DNA of 64,000 nt. It comes from Citrobacter amalonaticus. GTDB taxonomy: Bacteria > Pseudomonadota > Gammaproteobacteria > Enterobacterales > Enterobacteriaceae. The position numbers were made by a program, and so were the translations under genes. Positions 19,698 through 27,994 of this stretch are shown here, one piece after another. Position 1 is the first letter of the stretch, and each line of letters starts with the position of its first letter. Location: assembly GCF_018252635.1 (NCBI RefSeq), contig NZ_JAGTXM010000005.1, forward strand, positions 310,001 through 374,000, read 5' to 3'. The notes under the pieces are model-generated. The model made no database searches, was not told where the DNA came from, and saw only the letters and a program-made list of their open reading frames with translations.

Positions 19698-21045
19698 GAA
19701 ACAACTCCTGTAATTGCGCATAGACACGCTTATTCATACTGTTGACCGGGATTTCGTCGATGACCCGCCAGTAACGCGGTACGGCGACCGGTTCGAGCCA
19801 CGGCAGTAGCGCTCGTCGCCACGTCAGCTCCTGCGTTTTTCCGCCGCTGTTCTGCCAGCGCTGGTGCGCCTCCTCATCCAGCACCAGCAGTACGCCCACG
19901 CCCTGACGCCCCCCGCGGGTGATTGGCAGGGCGGCGACCTCGCGGATGCCCTTCAGCTCCAGCAGGCGCTGTTCGACTTCGCTGAGCGAAATACGCTTCT
20001 CTTCAATTTTGACCACCCGTCCACGGCGTCCCATCAGGCGGAACTGGCCGTTTGGCTCAAACTGCAGGATGTCGTCGAGCAGCAGACCGTTCGTATCGGC
20101 GATCAGCGGAGAGAAGACGCGGAACGCTTCATCTTCTGCGGTAAATAACACGCCGGGGAAGGGCAGCCAGGCGACGTTCTCTTGCTGACGATAGCGCCAG
20201 GCCAGAATGCCGGTCTCGGTGCTGCCGTAGATTTCATCCGGCCAGACGTTCAGCCAGGCAGCGGTTTGCGTCACATCCTGCCACGGCAGCATGCCGCCAG
20301 CTGACAAAATCATTGCCACCGGCGGCGCGGGAAGCTGGTGATCAAGACGTTTTAAAAACGCCGGGCTGCTGATAAATACGTAACGATGTTCGTGACTCAG
20401 CGCGGCCAGTTGCTCCGCGTAGTAGAGCATGGCTGCATGCAGCGGCAGGCCCAGCGCCATTGGCAGGAAAATACGGAATGTCAGGCCGTACAGATGCTGC
20501 GGCACGACGGAGGCCACCACCCGGCACCCCGTCAGGCGATCGGCAAAGCGCGCCGCCAGCAGTTCGGCTTCATGGTCCAGACGGGCAACGGGTTTGACAA
20601 TGCGCTTCGGCTGCCCCGTCGATCCGGAGGTAAATAGCTCGACGTATGCATCGTGACGCAGGGGCGGGAAGAGGCACGCCTCGACGCTGGGCGTCATGGC
20701 TGAGCTGACCACCCACAGCGGCCCCTGCCAGCCGAGCGTTTTATCGCTCAGCACACCGTCAAACCACGCCCGCTGTTCGTCGAGCAACGAGACGCGGTTA
20801 TGCCCTGGAATTACGGGCGTTTTCCCCACATGCAGCGTCGCCAGCAGCGCGACAATAAACAGATAACTGTTTTCAAAACAAAGCGCCCAGCGATCGCCTT
20901 CCTGCTGTTGCAGGTGAGCCATCAACTGCGCGACATCGTGGCGCAGGTGGCCGAGCGTCCAGTGGCGATCGTTCAGCCAGGCGATGGGGGTGCTCGCCGG
21001 ACGAGGAGAGGTGAGCCATTCGGCAAGCGTCAGGGTCTGTTTCAT
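19684..21045 (-). CDS. apeH: ApeH, AMP-forming acyl-ACP ligase loading the aryl starter
   Basis: A 453-residue member of the ANL (AMP-binding) superfamily. The P-loop FTSGSTGQPK is at residues 138-147, the A5 motif IYGSTETG follows at about 290, and MGRRGRVVKIEEKRIS marks the hinge to the C-terminal domain. In the characterised E. coli system ApeH activates a 4-hydroxybenzoate-type starter and loads it on ApeE. The start at 21045 overlaps the apeG stop by four bases; upstream in-frame codons lie in apeG and were left out. Confidence 0.9.
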   Translation of the reverse strand: MKQTLTLAEWLTSPRPASTPIAWLNDRHWTLGHLRHDVAQLMAHLQQQEGDRWALCFENSYLFIVALLATLHVGKTPVIPGHNRVSLLDEQRAWFDGVLSDKTLGWQGPLWVVSSAMTPSVEACLFPPLRHDAYVELFTSGSTGQPKRIVKPVARLDHEAELLAARFADRLTGCRVVASVVPQHLYGLTFRIFLPMALGLPLHAAMLYYAEQLAALSHEHRYVFISSPAFLKRLDHQLPAPPVAMILSAGGMLPWQDVTQTAAWLNVWPDEIYGSTETGILAWRYRQQENVAWLPFPGVLFTAEDEAFRVFSPLIADTNGLLLDDILQFEPNGQFRLMGRRGRVVKIEEKRISLSEVEQRLLELKGIREVAALPITRGGRQGVGVLLVLDEEAHQRWQNSGGKTQELTWRRALLPWLEPVAVPRYWRVIDEIPVNSMNKRVYAQLQELFHDTP

Positions 21046-21614
21046 TGCGAATCCCGATTCATCATCTGACGGCGTACCAGCCATTCGCTGCCCATCAGTA
21101 ACCCCATCAGCAGGTAGGCAATCATGCCATTCCATGCGGTCCACATCGCCATATCGCCGTGGAGGGCGGTAAACAACGCCACGCCGCCATTGAAGATGAA
21201 AAAAGCGCACCAGATCTGCGTCACCCGGCGGGTGTAACGCACCGCCACATCCGGGAGTTGGGGATCGCGCAGTCGTGCCAGGCGTTCAACGATGGGCATC
21301 GATGACCAGAGCGAACCGCCAAAAACGGCAAGCATGACGGCATTCACGACAACCGGATAAAACAGCAGAAGCTGATGGGTTTTAAGCAGATAACTGGCGA
21401 CGCACAGGGTGATACCCACTGCGGCCACCACCTGGGTGACCACGCGCAGCGGACCCGCCTGTCGCCGGGTCTGGCGAAAGCGTAAGAACAGCAGTAGTGC
21501 CATCAGCGGCAGTAACCACTGCAGGCTGTGGTGCGTCAGGCCAAACCAAATCAGGAAAGGCCAGGCAAGCAACAGCACGCCTGTCAGCACAGGCAACGCG
21601 CGAACGCCCGACAC
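21042..21614 (-). CDS. apeG: ApeG, COG4648-type inner-membrane protein
   Basis: A 190-residue integral membrane protein with about five or six helices (for example VLTGVLLLAWPFLIWFGLTH and LLFYPVVVNAVMLAVFGG). It starts with GTG six bases after the apeF stop. This family is found almost only in APE-type clusters; its biochemical role is not established. An involvement in export or in anchoring the enzymes to the membrane would be inference. Confidence 0.8.
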   Translation of the reverse strand: MSGVRALPVLTGVLLLAWPFLIWFGLTHHSLQWLLPLMALLLFLRFRQTRRQAGPLRVVTQVVAAVGITLCVASYLLKTHQLLLFYPVVVNAVMLAVFGGSLWSSMPIVERLARLRDPQLPDVAVRYTRRVTQIWCAFFIFNGGVALFTALHGDMAMWTAWNGMIAYLLMGLLMGSEWLVRRQMMNRDSQ

Positions 21615-21620
21615 GGCGAA

Positions 21621-21872
21621 TCAGGCTTCTTTAAGCAGGCGTTCTACCGCGTCAACGACATCCTGCACGGTGCGTACGGCTTTGAACTCTTCCGGCTTGA
21701 TCTTCTTACCGGTTTTCTTTTGCAGATGGACGATCATGTCGACTGCATCGATGCTGTCCAGCTCAAGGTCTTCGTACAGACGCGCTTCAGGTTTAATGTC
21801 CTGCGGGTCTGTCTCAAACAGCTTAACCAGTAGCGCAGATACTTCGTCATAAATGGCGTGTTGATCGGTCAT
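21621..21872 (-). CDS. apeF: ApeF, acyl carrier protein
   Basis: An 83-residue acidic ACP. The phosphopantetheine attachment serine is S40 in LELDSIDAVDMI, a DSI rather than the DSL motif of the housekeeping AcpP. It is second of two tandem ACPs, 12 bases after apeE. It is a probable substrate of the AcpT encoded at the end of the operon. Confidence 0.93.
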   Translation of the reverse strand: MTDQHAIYDEVSALLVKLFETDPQDIKPEARLYEDLELDSIDAVDMIVHLQKKTGKKIKPEEFKAVRTVQDVVDAVERLLKEA

Positions 21873-21884
21873 AACGGACTCTCC

Positions 21885-22145
21885 TCAGGCACGTTGCGCA
21901 TGAATGAACGATGCCAGCGTGGCGACGGAGAAGAAGTGCTGACGCATCTCTTCACTTTCCGCGGAAAGCACCACGCCATACTGATTTTTTACCGCCAGTC
22001 CCAGTTCCAGGGCATCAATTGAGTCCAGCCCCAGTCCGTCGCCAAACAGCGCCGCCTCGGTGTCAATGTCGTCTGTCGACAGTTCGTCCAGATTCAATGT
22101 GGTTATGATGAGATTTTTAATTTCAAGATAAAGCGCTTGCATCAT
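21885..22145 (-). CDS. apeE: ApeE, acyl carrier protein
   Basis: An 86-residue ACP with S42 in GLGLDSIDALELG as the attachment site. It begins with two ATG codons; either may start translation. The start lies 23 bases inside the apeD end. Sequence identity to ApeF is low, consistent with distinct roles (starter loading versus extension) described for the E. coli CFT073 pair. Confidence 0.93.
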   Translation of the reverse strand: MMQALYLEIKNLIITTLNLDELSTDDIDTEAALFGDGLGLDSIDALELGLAVKNQYGVVLSAESEEMRQHFFSVATLASFIHAQRA

Positions 22146-22938
22146 TAATTCCTGAGAGAGGTAACGTACCTGGTTGTAATTGAAGCAAAAGATGCCGGTT
22201 TAGCTGCCTTGCCGCCAGCGCCGGTTCTTGTAAATTTGCGTCGTAAAAGTGGTCGATCTTCACCCGCTCGCGTACCTCGACGGTAAACAGCGGTTTTGTT
22301 GGCGGCACCTGATACCACTTGCTTTCTTTATCCAGCATGCGCTGGCTGCAATGGATGGTCACTACGCGGATATCGCTACCGCAGCGCACGGCAATATTTG
22401 CCGCGCCGCGTTGCAGCGTCATGGTCTCGCCGGGACGAGTACGGGTGCCTTCAGGGAAAATCAGAATCGTATCGCCCTGCGCCAGACGTTGTTGACTGGC
22501 CGGTAACAAGGCATCTGCCTGACTGTTCACCAGATAATCCGCAGCACGCACCACGCCACTGAGGAAAGGGTTCTTCAGCAGCGCACTTTTCACCAGACAA
22601 TCTGTTTCGGGCATCACCGATGCCAACAGCACATAGTCGATCAGGGTTGGATGATTGGCGACCACCAGACATCCGCGTTCCTGACGCAAAATATCCACCC
22701 CGTTCATCTGATAATCCAGCACGCCCAGCACTCGGGTTACCGTTAAAAAGAGACGGAAACTGGCGGCAATGCTGCGTCTGGCAATGCGGCGACGCCGGGC
22801 GTTGTCCCATACGAACACTAACAAAACATTAAACCAGACGACCGAAAGCAGCAGTCCGCCGAGTCCGAAGAGGGCGAAGCAGAAGCCGGTCATGGCGATC
22901 CGCCAGAGCCGGTTCAACGATGAGACAACCCCTTTCAT
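22123..22938 (-). CDS. apeD: ApeD, PlsC-like acyltransferase
   Basis: A 271-residue membrane-bound acyltransferase. An N-terminal hydrophobic segment (about 15-45) precedes the H-x4-D motif NHPTLIDY and the FPEGTRTRPGE block of the 1-acyl-glycerol-3-phosphate acyltransferase family. The acceptor in the APE pathway is not fixed; attachment of the polyene or of a fatty acyl chain to the lipid anchor is possible. It overlaps apeC by four bases. Confidence 0.86.
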   Translation of the reverse strand: MKGVVSSLNRLWRIAMTGFCFALFGLGGLLLSVVWFNVLLVFVWDNARRRRIARRSIAASFRLFLTVTRVLGVLDYQMNGVDILRQERGCLVVANHPTLIDYVLLASVMPETDCLVKSALLKNPFLSGVVRAADYLVNSQADALLPASQQRLAQGDTILIFPEGTRTRPGETMTLQRGAANIAVRCGSDIRVVTIHCSQRMLDKESKWYQVPPTKPLFTVEVRERVKIDHFYDANLQEPALAARQLNRHLLLQLQPGTLPLSGINDASALS

Positions 22939-23660
22939 GCCCGACTCCAGTGCCAGTTCACACGCTCGCCCGGTAGGGTAAACGTACTGGCATTCTGCAA
23001 ATAGTGCTGTAGAAACAGCAGGCTTTGCGGAAGCGCGGTTTCAGCGCCTGCCTGAGCCGGTTCGCTCTGACACACCCAGTCGTTGCCGGCTTCACAAACC
23101 AGGGCGGTGGCGTACGGCCAGGTTGGCATATTTTCCGGCAGGCGCGGATGGTAGAACTCAGGGAGAAAACCATCGAAATCGACCATCAGCACGCGCTGAT
23201 AGCCCGCCTGTAGCAGGCAGATGACTTCACATAGTCCTTGCTGGAAGGTGTCGCGTCCGGCGGAAAGCGATGACGAGACGATAGGGTGTTTAGCCGCAAT
23301 GGTCAGGTTACCCACCGCTGAATTGTGTACCGACAGGGCAAAATCGGTCGGCGAGAGCGCCTGTTCGGTCGCCAGGGCATGCAGAATCCGGTAGTTACGT
23401 TCGAGCTCTCCGTGGCGACTGGTGTAAAGCACCGCATCGATATCGTGGCGACGCAGCATCGCCAGCCCGCACTCAACGGCCAGTTTGCTGCCGGAGCTAA
23501 GACGACGGGCGGTCATCATCGGCAGCTCACGCAGTTTGCCTTGTGCCGCCGATGGATCGATGGCGTGCGGATGCCGTGCCCATTGCAGCCACTGTATCAA
23601 ATCGCTCAGACCTGGCGCCATCGCCCGCCAGTCCGTAATGTTTAGTGAGAATTTCATCAA
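22935..23660 (-). CDS. apeC: ApeC, truncated ketosynthase-like chain-length factor
   Basis: A 241-residue protein resembling only the N-terminal half of a ketosynthase (PF13723-type). Where a KS has the catalytic Cys, the sequence reads SVHNSAVGNLTI, so it has no nucleophile and no HGTAT motif. In the characterised APE system ApeC forms a heterodimer with the KS ApeO and works as chain-length factor. It starts with two ATG codons, 50 bases after the methyltransferase gene. Confidence 0.86.
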   Translation of the reverse strand: MMKFSLNITDWRAMAPGLSDLIQWLQWARHPHAIDPSAAQGKLRELPMMTARRLSSGSKLAVECGLAMLRRHDIDAVLYTSRHGELERNYRILHALATEQALSPTDFALSVHNSAVGNLTIAAKHPIVSSSLSAGRDTFQQGLCEVICLLQAGYQRVLMVDFDGFLPEFYHPRLPENMPTWPYATALVCEAGNDWVCQSEPAQAGAETALPQSLLFLQHYLQNASTFTLPGERVNWHWSRA

Positions 23661-23710
23661 CGCGCGTCCGCGGTAAACCGGTGATTCCAGTAGCGTTAAG
23701 AGCTACTTTG

Positions 23711-24772
23711 TTATTTTTTCTTTCGACATATCAATAATGTATGTCCAACGCCTAAGTTATCGTGGCGTTCATCCACCTGGAACCCTGCCTTGTCCAGGTA
23801 GCCATAAAATTTCTCTGCGCTGTAGAAACGGCTGTTACCGTTTGCCATGCAGGTAAAATAAAGCGAAGACGCATTCAGACTGAATGACGCGGCTTCAAAA
23901 CGCTGTGCATCCCAGAACAGCTCCATAATGCACAGCCTTGCGCCGGGTTTCATCACACGGGCAACCTTGCTGAGCATGGCGACGATTTGCTCCGGTGAAA
24001 AACAGTCAAGAAATTGACTCATCCACCAGATATCGGCCTCAGTAGGTAAAGGCGCATCGCCAAGCATATCCACCGCATGAAAATCGATACGATGAGATAA
24101 TCCTGCATTTTCGATATTTTCGCGGGCAAGTGCAATTTGTTGTGGCAAATCTAATAACGTTACCGCGATATTTTCGTCGAACTGACTACAGCGTATTGCC
24201 CATTTTCCCGTATTACCGCCGACATCGTACAGGGTTGCAGGGCAACTGGCGAATACATGCGGTAATGCCGCGTCAAACGCGCCGTCAGAATAGTAATGAT
24301 CGAAGGCAAACCAGCTTTCACGAGCGGACGGCGGTAATTGCGACAATGCCGGATAAATGGTTGGCCAGTCACCAAACACTTTTAACCCGGACGGTTTTCC
24401 TTCTTTCAGGGCGTTCTCTAAAAAGAACAATCCCTGATAACAGACATCATGGGTGAAATCCATATTCACGCGAGTCATGGTGTCATGCAAAAGGAAATGC
24501 CCGATTTTCGCCAGATAATAGCGTCCCGCTTTATGGGTGATGATGCGTCCGCTTAATCCCATATCCAATAATACGCTGACCGCATATTCGTTGACATGGC
24601 TGTTTTCGGTAATGTCTTCCAGCGTTGCACCTTGTTTACCCTGACGGTCCAGGTAGGCCAGCACATCTGCATTTCGCAGGCAAAGCGCGGTTTGAAACAG
24701 CATGGGGGCGAAGGCGATACGCTGCGCTTCAGTGATCGCATCCAGTGCGCTGAGGGAGTCCTGTTCGTACAT
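23711..24772 (-). CDS. apeB: ApeB, SAM-dependent methyltransferase
   Basis: A 353-residue protein with the layout of plant-type O-methyltransferases (Methyltransf_2): an N-terminal helical dimerisation part with a winged-helix-like region (about 1-110) and a Rossmann domain with the SAM site LYDVGGNTGKWA near residues 187-198. Known E. coli aryl polyenes carry a methylated aryl head group, which fits. The symbol is inferred from gene order. A hairpin separates it from apeA upstream. Confidence 0.8.
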   Translation of the reverse strand: MYEQDSLSALDAITEAQRIAFAPMLFQTALCLRNADVLAYLDRQGKQGATLEDITENSHVNEYAVSVLLDMGLSGRIITHKAGRYYLAKIGHFLLHDTMTRVNMDFTHDVCYQGLFFLENALKEGKPSGLKVFGDWPTIYPALSQLPPSARESWFAFDHYYSDGAFDAALPHVFASCPATLYDVGGNTGKWAIRCSQFDENIAVTLLDLPQQIALARENIENAGLSHRIDFHAVDMLGDAPLPTEADIWWMSQFLDCFSPEQIVAMLSKVARVMKPGARLCIMELFWDAQRFEAASFSLNASSLYFTCMANGNSRFYSAEKFYGYLDKAGFQVDERHDNLGVGHTLLICRKKK

Positions 24773-24792
24773 GGTGAGTACAACCTGTTAAG

Positions 24793-24827
24793 AAAACGAA
24801 AAAGGTTATCGGGCCGCGAGCGGCCCG
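24793..24827 (-). terminator. Hairpin between apeA and apeB, possible attenuator
   Basis: On the minus strand a stem CGGGCCG-CTCG-CGGCCCG (24810-24827) is followed by ATAACCTTTTTCG. It has the shape of an intrinsic terminator with a slightly displaced U-run. Lying between the first lipoprotein gene and the 14-kb remainder of the operon, it may lower transcription of the downstream genes. Confidence 0.6.
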
Positions 24828-24840
24828 ACTTCAGGTGTCA

Positions 24841-25230
24841 TTACAGATTTGCACCTGCAGACAGATTCAACTGAATGTCTTTATCCAGGTTACGTACCCA
24901 GCGGTTATAGTTTTTATGAATTTTCCCGCCAGAAGCCTGCAGATTGAGGCTACTGTCGTATTTGATATCGTAGCTGGAGGCAGTGTAGGTAATCCGCACT
25001 TCTGCAACGTGGTCGCGTGACTGCTGGCGCGCTTTGATGACTCCCGGGCTCACTTCCGTCATGATCCACTTACGCTGAACGCCTGCTTTCAGGATTGCGT
25101 TTTTCACCTGATCCTGGGTGTGGCCTGCGGTCACTGAAGAGTGAACCTGATCGATGGGGGCTGTACGCGCACAACCTGCCAGTGCACCAACAACTGCAAT
25201 CGCCGCAAACCACTTAATGTATTGTTTCAT
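24841..25230 (-). CDS. apeA: ApeA, small lipoprotein heading the aryl polyene operon
   Basis: A 129-residue protein with a lipoprotein signal (MKQYIKWFAAIAVVGALAGC, lipobox ALAGC, Cys20). The mature part is soluble and rich in charged residues; I recognise no catalytic motif. A GGGAG ribosome-binding site lies five bases before the ATG. First gene of the APE operon on the minus strand. The symbol comes from its position; the function is unknown. The unusually stable hairpin behind it suggests that it may be made in greater amount than the enzymes. Confidence 0.75.
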   Translation of the reverse strand: MKQYIKWFAAIAVVGALAGCARTAPIDQVHSSVTAGHTQDQVKNAILKAGVQRKWIMTEVSPGVIKARQQSRDHVAEVRITYTASSYDIKYDSSLNLQASGGKIHKNYNRWVRNLDKDIQLNLSAGANL

Positions 25231-25592
25231 GAAAACTCCCTATCAAAATCACTATTTATATTAACGTTGAATGCATTTCTGAATTTAGTTTTAGTAACAA
25301 TAATACCGACTATTTTTAATGTTAACGTTGACGACCGTACCAAATTATTGCCATTAATTATTCAGCATGGAAGAGAATTTAATTTTCGCTTAATCATGGT
25401 GTTAGCTGGTTAACTTTTACTTAAAGTAAACTGCCGATATCATTTAATTTGGCGTAAACGCACAGCGGGAAAACTTGGGTTTCATTTTGCGAAGGAAGCC
25501 ACGCGCTTATTGAAACATCCGGGTAACAAAAGCGCGCCTTATAATACTTTCCCTTGTTGGTGAATAAAACTACCCTGGTTGGTAGGGCCGGT
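25231..25592 (-). promoter_or_regulatory. AT-rich control region of the APE operon
   Basis: No gene fits here. The first 200 bases before apeA are markedly AT-rich compared with flanking DNA. The ten-base word TTAACGTTGA occurs twice in the same orientation (25261-25270 and 25322-25331). A perfect inverted repeat TTTACTT-A-AAGTAAA lies at 25416-25430. A TATAAA-like -10 is possible at 25254-25259 on the minus strand, without a clear -35. The AT-content would suit H-NS silencing (inference). No regulator gene lies in the cluster, so a factor from elsewhere must act here. Confidence 0.6.
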
Positions 25593-26642
25593 TTATCCTG
25601 GTAATCGATTTTTCGGCCGCCCTGGACCCAGTAATATTGCCAGCTTGCTGCCGCCCGTCGTGGTCTCCATCCAGATTTTACAGACGCTGGTCAGGGGAAC
25701 GGAGAGCAACATCCCCACCGGGCCGAGCAACCAGCCCCAGACCAGTAAAGAAAGGAACACTACCAGCGTCGACATGCCCAGGCGATGCCCCATCATGCGC
25801 GGTTCAACCATGTTGCCTAATACCATATGGACGACCAGGAACAGCGCCCCCACCAGCACGCATTCATAAACGCCATTGAAAAGCAGCGCCTGAACCATCG
25901 GCGGAACGGCGGAAATCACCGAGCCAATGTTCGGTACATAGTTCAGCAGGAATGCCAGTACCCCCCACATCAGGGCAAACTGAATATTCATCAATTCCAG
26001 TCCCAGCCAGACAATGACGCCGGTCCACAGGCTGAGCAGCGTTTTTAATGCCAGATAGTGAGAGACCCCTTTCAGCGCCCGGTGCAATCCGGCAATGTGG
26101 ATTTGCGGGTTATGCAGCGCAAAACGCATTTTGTAAGGCACATGGCGGACCTCAAACAGCATGAAAACGACGGTCATGACTAACAAAACGACGCTGGCCA
26201 TCGCGCCCGACAGTTCAGTCATCAGCGTGGTGGTGAAAGTCATAATCTTCTCCGAGTCCATGCGTTGCAGCATGCGCTCCGGGGACATATGTAGATTCAG
26301 AAAGGGCATCATATCCTGAAGGTACAAGAGCTTACGTGTTATCTCTTTGTTGTATTTCGGCAACATGGCGATAAATTCGTTAATCGACGCCGCCAGTACG
26401 CCAATCAGCGCAGTGAGTCCGACCAGCATCACCATCACCACAATGGTGATCGCGATGGGACGCTTTACGCCGCGACGGATAAACCAGGTCACCAGTGGAT
26501 TGAGGACGATGGCGAAAAAGAGCGCCAACAAGAGCTGCACAATGATGTCGGCGGCGGCGTGGATCCCGGCAAGAATGACGACCAGCGCGGCCAGCTTGAG
26601 CAGAATGTGTAAACCCGTTTTATCGGGCTGAGGGGTTGTCAT
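25593..26642 (-). CDS. yhhT: YhhT, AI-2E family membrane transporter
   Basis: A 349-residue inner-membrane protein of the AI-2E (PerM/TqsA) family, with about eight helices and the conserved LNYVPNIGSVISAVPP loop in the second half. Length agrees with E. coli YhhT. The substrate is unknown. It faces the divergent yhhS across 131 bases. In K-12 the next gene downstream is acpT; here the APE cluster comes between. Confidence 0.92.
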   Translation of the reverse strand: MTTPQPDKTGLHILLKLAALVVILAGIHAAADIIVQLLLALFFAIVLNPLVTWFIRRGVKRPIAITIVVMVMLVGLTALIGVLAASINEFIAMLPKYNKEITRKLLYLQDMMPFLNLHMSPERMLQRMDSEKIMTFTTTLMTELSGAMASVVLLVMTVVFMLFEVRHVPYKMRFALHNPQIHIAGLHRALKGVSHYLALKTLLSLWTGVIVWLGLELMNIQFALMWGVLAFLLNYVPNIGSVISAVPPMVQALLFNGVYECVLVGALFLVVHMVLGNMVEPRMMGHRLGMSTLVVFLSLLVWGWLLGPVGMLLSVPLTSVCKIWMETTTGGSKLAILLGPGRPKNRLPG

Positions 26643-26773
26643 GGTGGCTTCCTGTTATTGATTTTCATTAAGTGTAGCGGCTGGCCCGCTGCCGATATTC
26701 CTAATCTTGCTGCTGATTTTCCCGGCGTGGCATGATAGAAATGAAACATTGTTGTAAAAATGTGGTGGTCCCC

Positions 26774-27991
26774 ATGCCCGAACCCATCGCTGAACCGGCG
26801 CTTAATGGATTGCGCCTCAATCTGCGCATTGTTTCTGTTGTGATGTTCAACTGTGCCAGCTACCTGACTATCGGCCTGCCGCTCGCGGTTCTGCCCGGTT
26901 ATGTGCATGATGTCATGGGGTTTAGCGCCTTCTGGGCGGGTCTGGTCATCAGCCTGCAATACTTTGCGACCTTACTCAGTCGTCCTCACGCCGGACGATA
27001 CGCGGATCTGCTCGGGCCGAAAAAGATTGTCGTTTTTGGCCTGTGCGGATGTTTTCTCAGTGGGGCGGGCTATTTTCTGGCCGGAAGCACCAGCAGCTGG
27101 CCGGTTGTTAGTTTGCTGCTGCTCTGTTTAGGGCGCGTGATTCTGGGAATAGGGCAGAGCTTCGCCGGAACCGGCTCGACGCTATGGGGCGTTGGCGTGG
27201 TGGGCTCGTTGCATATCGGACGGGTGATCTCCTGGAACGGCATTGTGACCTACGGGGCGATGGCGGTCGGTGCGCCTCTCGGCGTGCTGTTTTACAGCTG
27301 GGGCGGACTACAAGGGTTAGCGCTGATTATCATGGGGATCGCGCTGTTGGCAATTTTGTTAGCGATTCCGCGCCCTGCGGTGAAAGCAAGCAAAGGGAAG
27401 CCTCTGCCGTTTCGCGCGGTGCTTGGACGCGTCTGGCTATACGGGATGGCGCTGGCGCTGGCCTCGGCGGGTTTTGGGGTGATCGCCACTTTTATCACCC
27501 TGTTCTATGACGCCAAAGGTTGGGACGGCGCGGCATTCGCGCTCACCCTGTTTAGCTGTGCGTTTATCGGTACGCGTCTGTTGTTTCCGAACGGCATCAA
27601 CCGCCTGGGTGGACTGAACGTGGCGATGATCTGCTTTAGCGTCGAGATTGTCGGACTGCTGCTGGTGGGCGTGGCGATGATGCCGTGGATGGCAAAAGTC
27701 GGTGTGCTGCTGACGGGAATGGGGTTCTCGCTGGTCTTCCCGGCGCTTGGCGTGGTGGCGGTAAAAGCGGTGCCACAGCAGAATCAGGGCTCGGCGCTGG
27801 CGACCTACACGGTGTTTATGGATCTGTCGCTGGGGGTGACGGGGCCGTTGGCCGGACTGGTGATGAGTTGGGCTGGCGTGCCGGTTATTTACCTGGCGGC
27901 GGCGGGTTTGGTGGCGATTGCGCTACTGCTAACCTGGCGGTTAAAAAAACGGCCTCTGCAGGAATCGCCAGAGGCCGTCTCATCATCCTGA
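26774..27991 (+). CDS. yhhS: YhhS, major facilitator superfamily transporter
   Basis: A 405-residue MFS protein with 12 predicted helices, almost identical to E. coli YhhS. The frame opens at 26732, but the ATG at 26774 (MPEPIAEPALNG) gives the known length. E. coli YhhS has been linked to export of toxic compounds such as glyphosate and arabinose; the native substrate is unclear. The last codons (KKRPLQESPEAV) also encode the terminator hairpin of the convergent dcrB transcript. Confidence 0.94.
   Translation: MPEPIAEPALNGLRLNLRIVSVVMFNCASYLTIGLPLAVLPGYVHDVMGFSAFWAGLVISLQYFATLLSRPHAGRYADLLGPKKIVVFGLCGCFLSGAGYFLAGSTSSWPVVSLLLLCLGRVILGIGQSFAGTGSTLWGVGVVGSLHIGRVISWNGIVTYGAMAVGAPLGVLFYSWGGLQGLALIIMGIALLAILLAIPRPAVKASKGKPLPFRAVLGRVWLYGMALALASAGFGVIATFITLFYDAKGWDGAAFALTLFSCAFIGTRLLFPNGINRLGGLNVAMICFSVEIVGLLLVGVAMMPWMAKVGVLLTGMGFSLVFPALGVVAVKAVPQQNQGSALATYTVFMDLSLGVTGPLAGLVMSWAGVPVIYLAAAGLVAIALLLTWRLKKRPLQESPEAVSSS
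27941..27978 (-). terminator. dcrB intrinsic terminator inside the 3' end of yhhS
   Basis: ACGGCCTCTG (27949-27958) and CAGAGGCCGT (27969-27978) form a perfect ten-pair stem. On the minus strand it is followed by seven T residues (27943-27949 region). It lies just after the dcrB stop and wholly within the yhhS coding sequence. Confidence 0.88.
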
Positions 27992-27994
27992 CGG

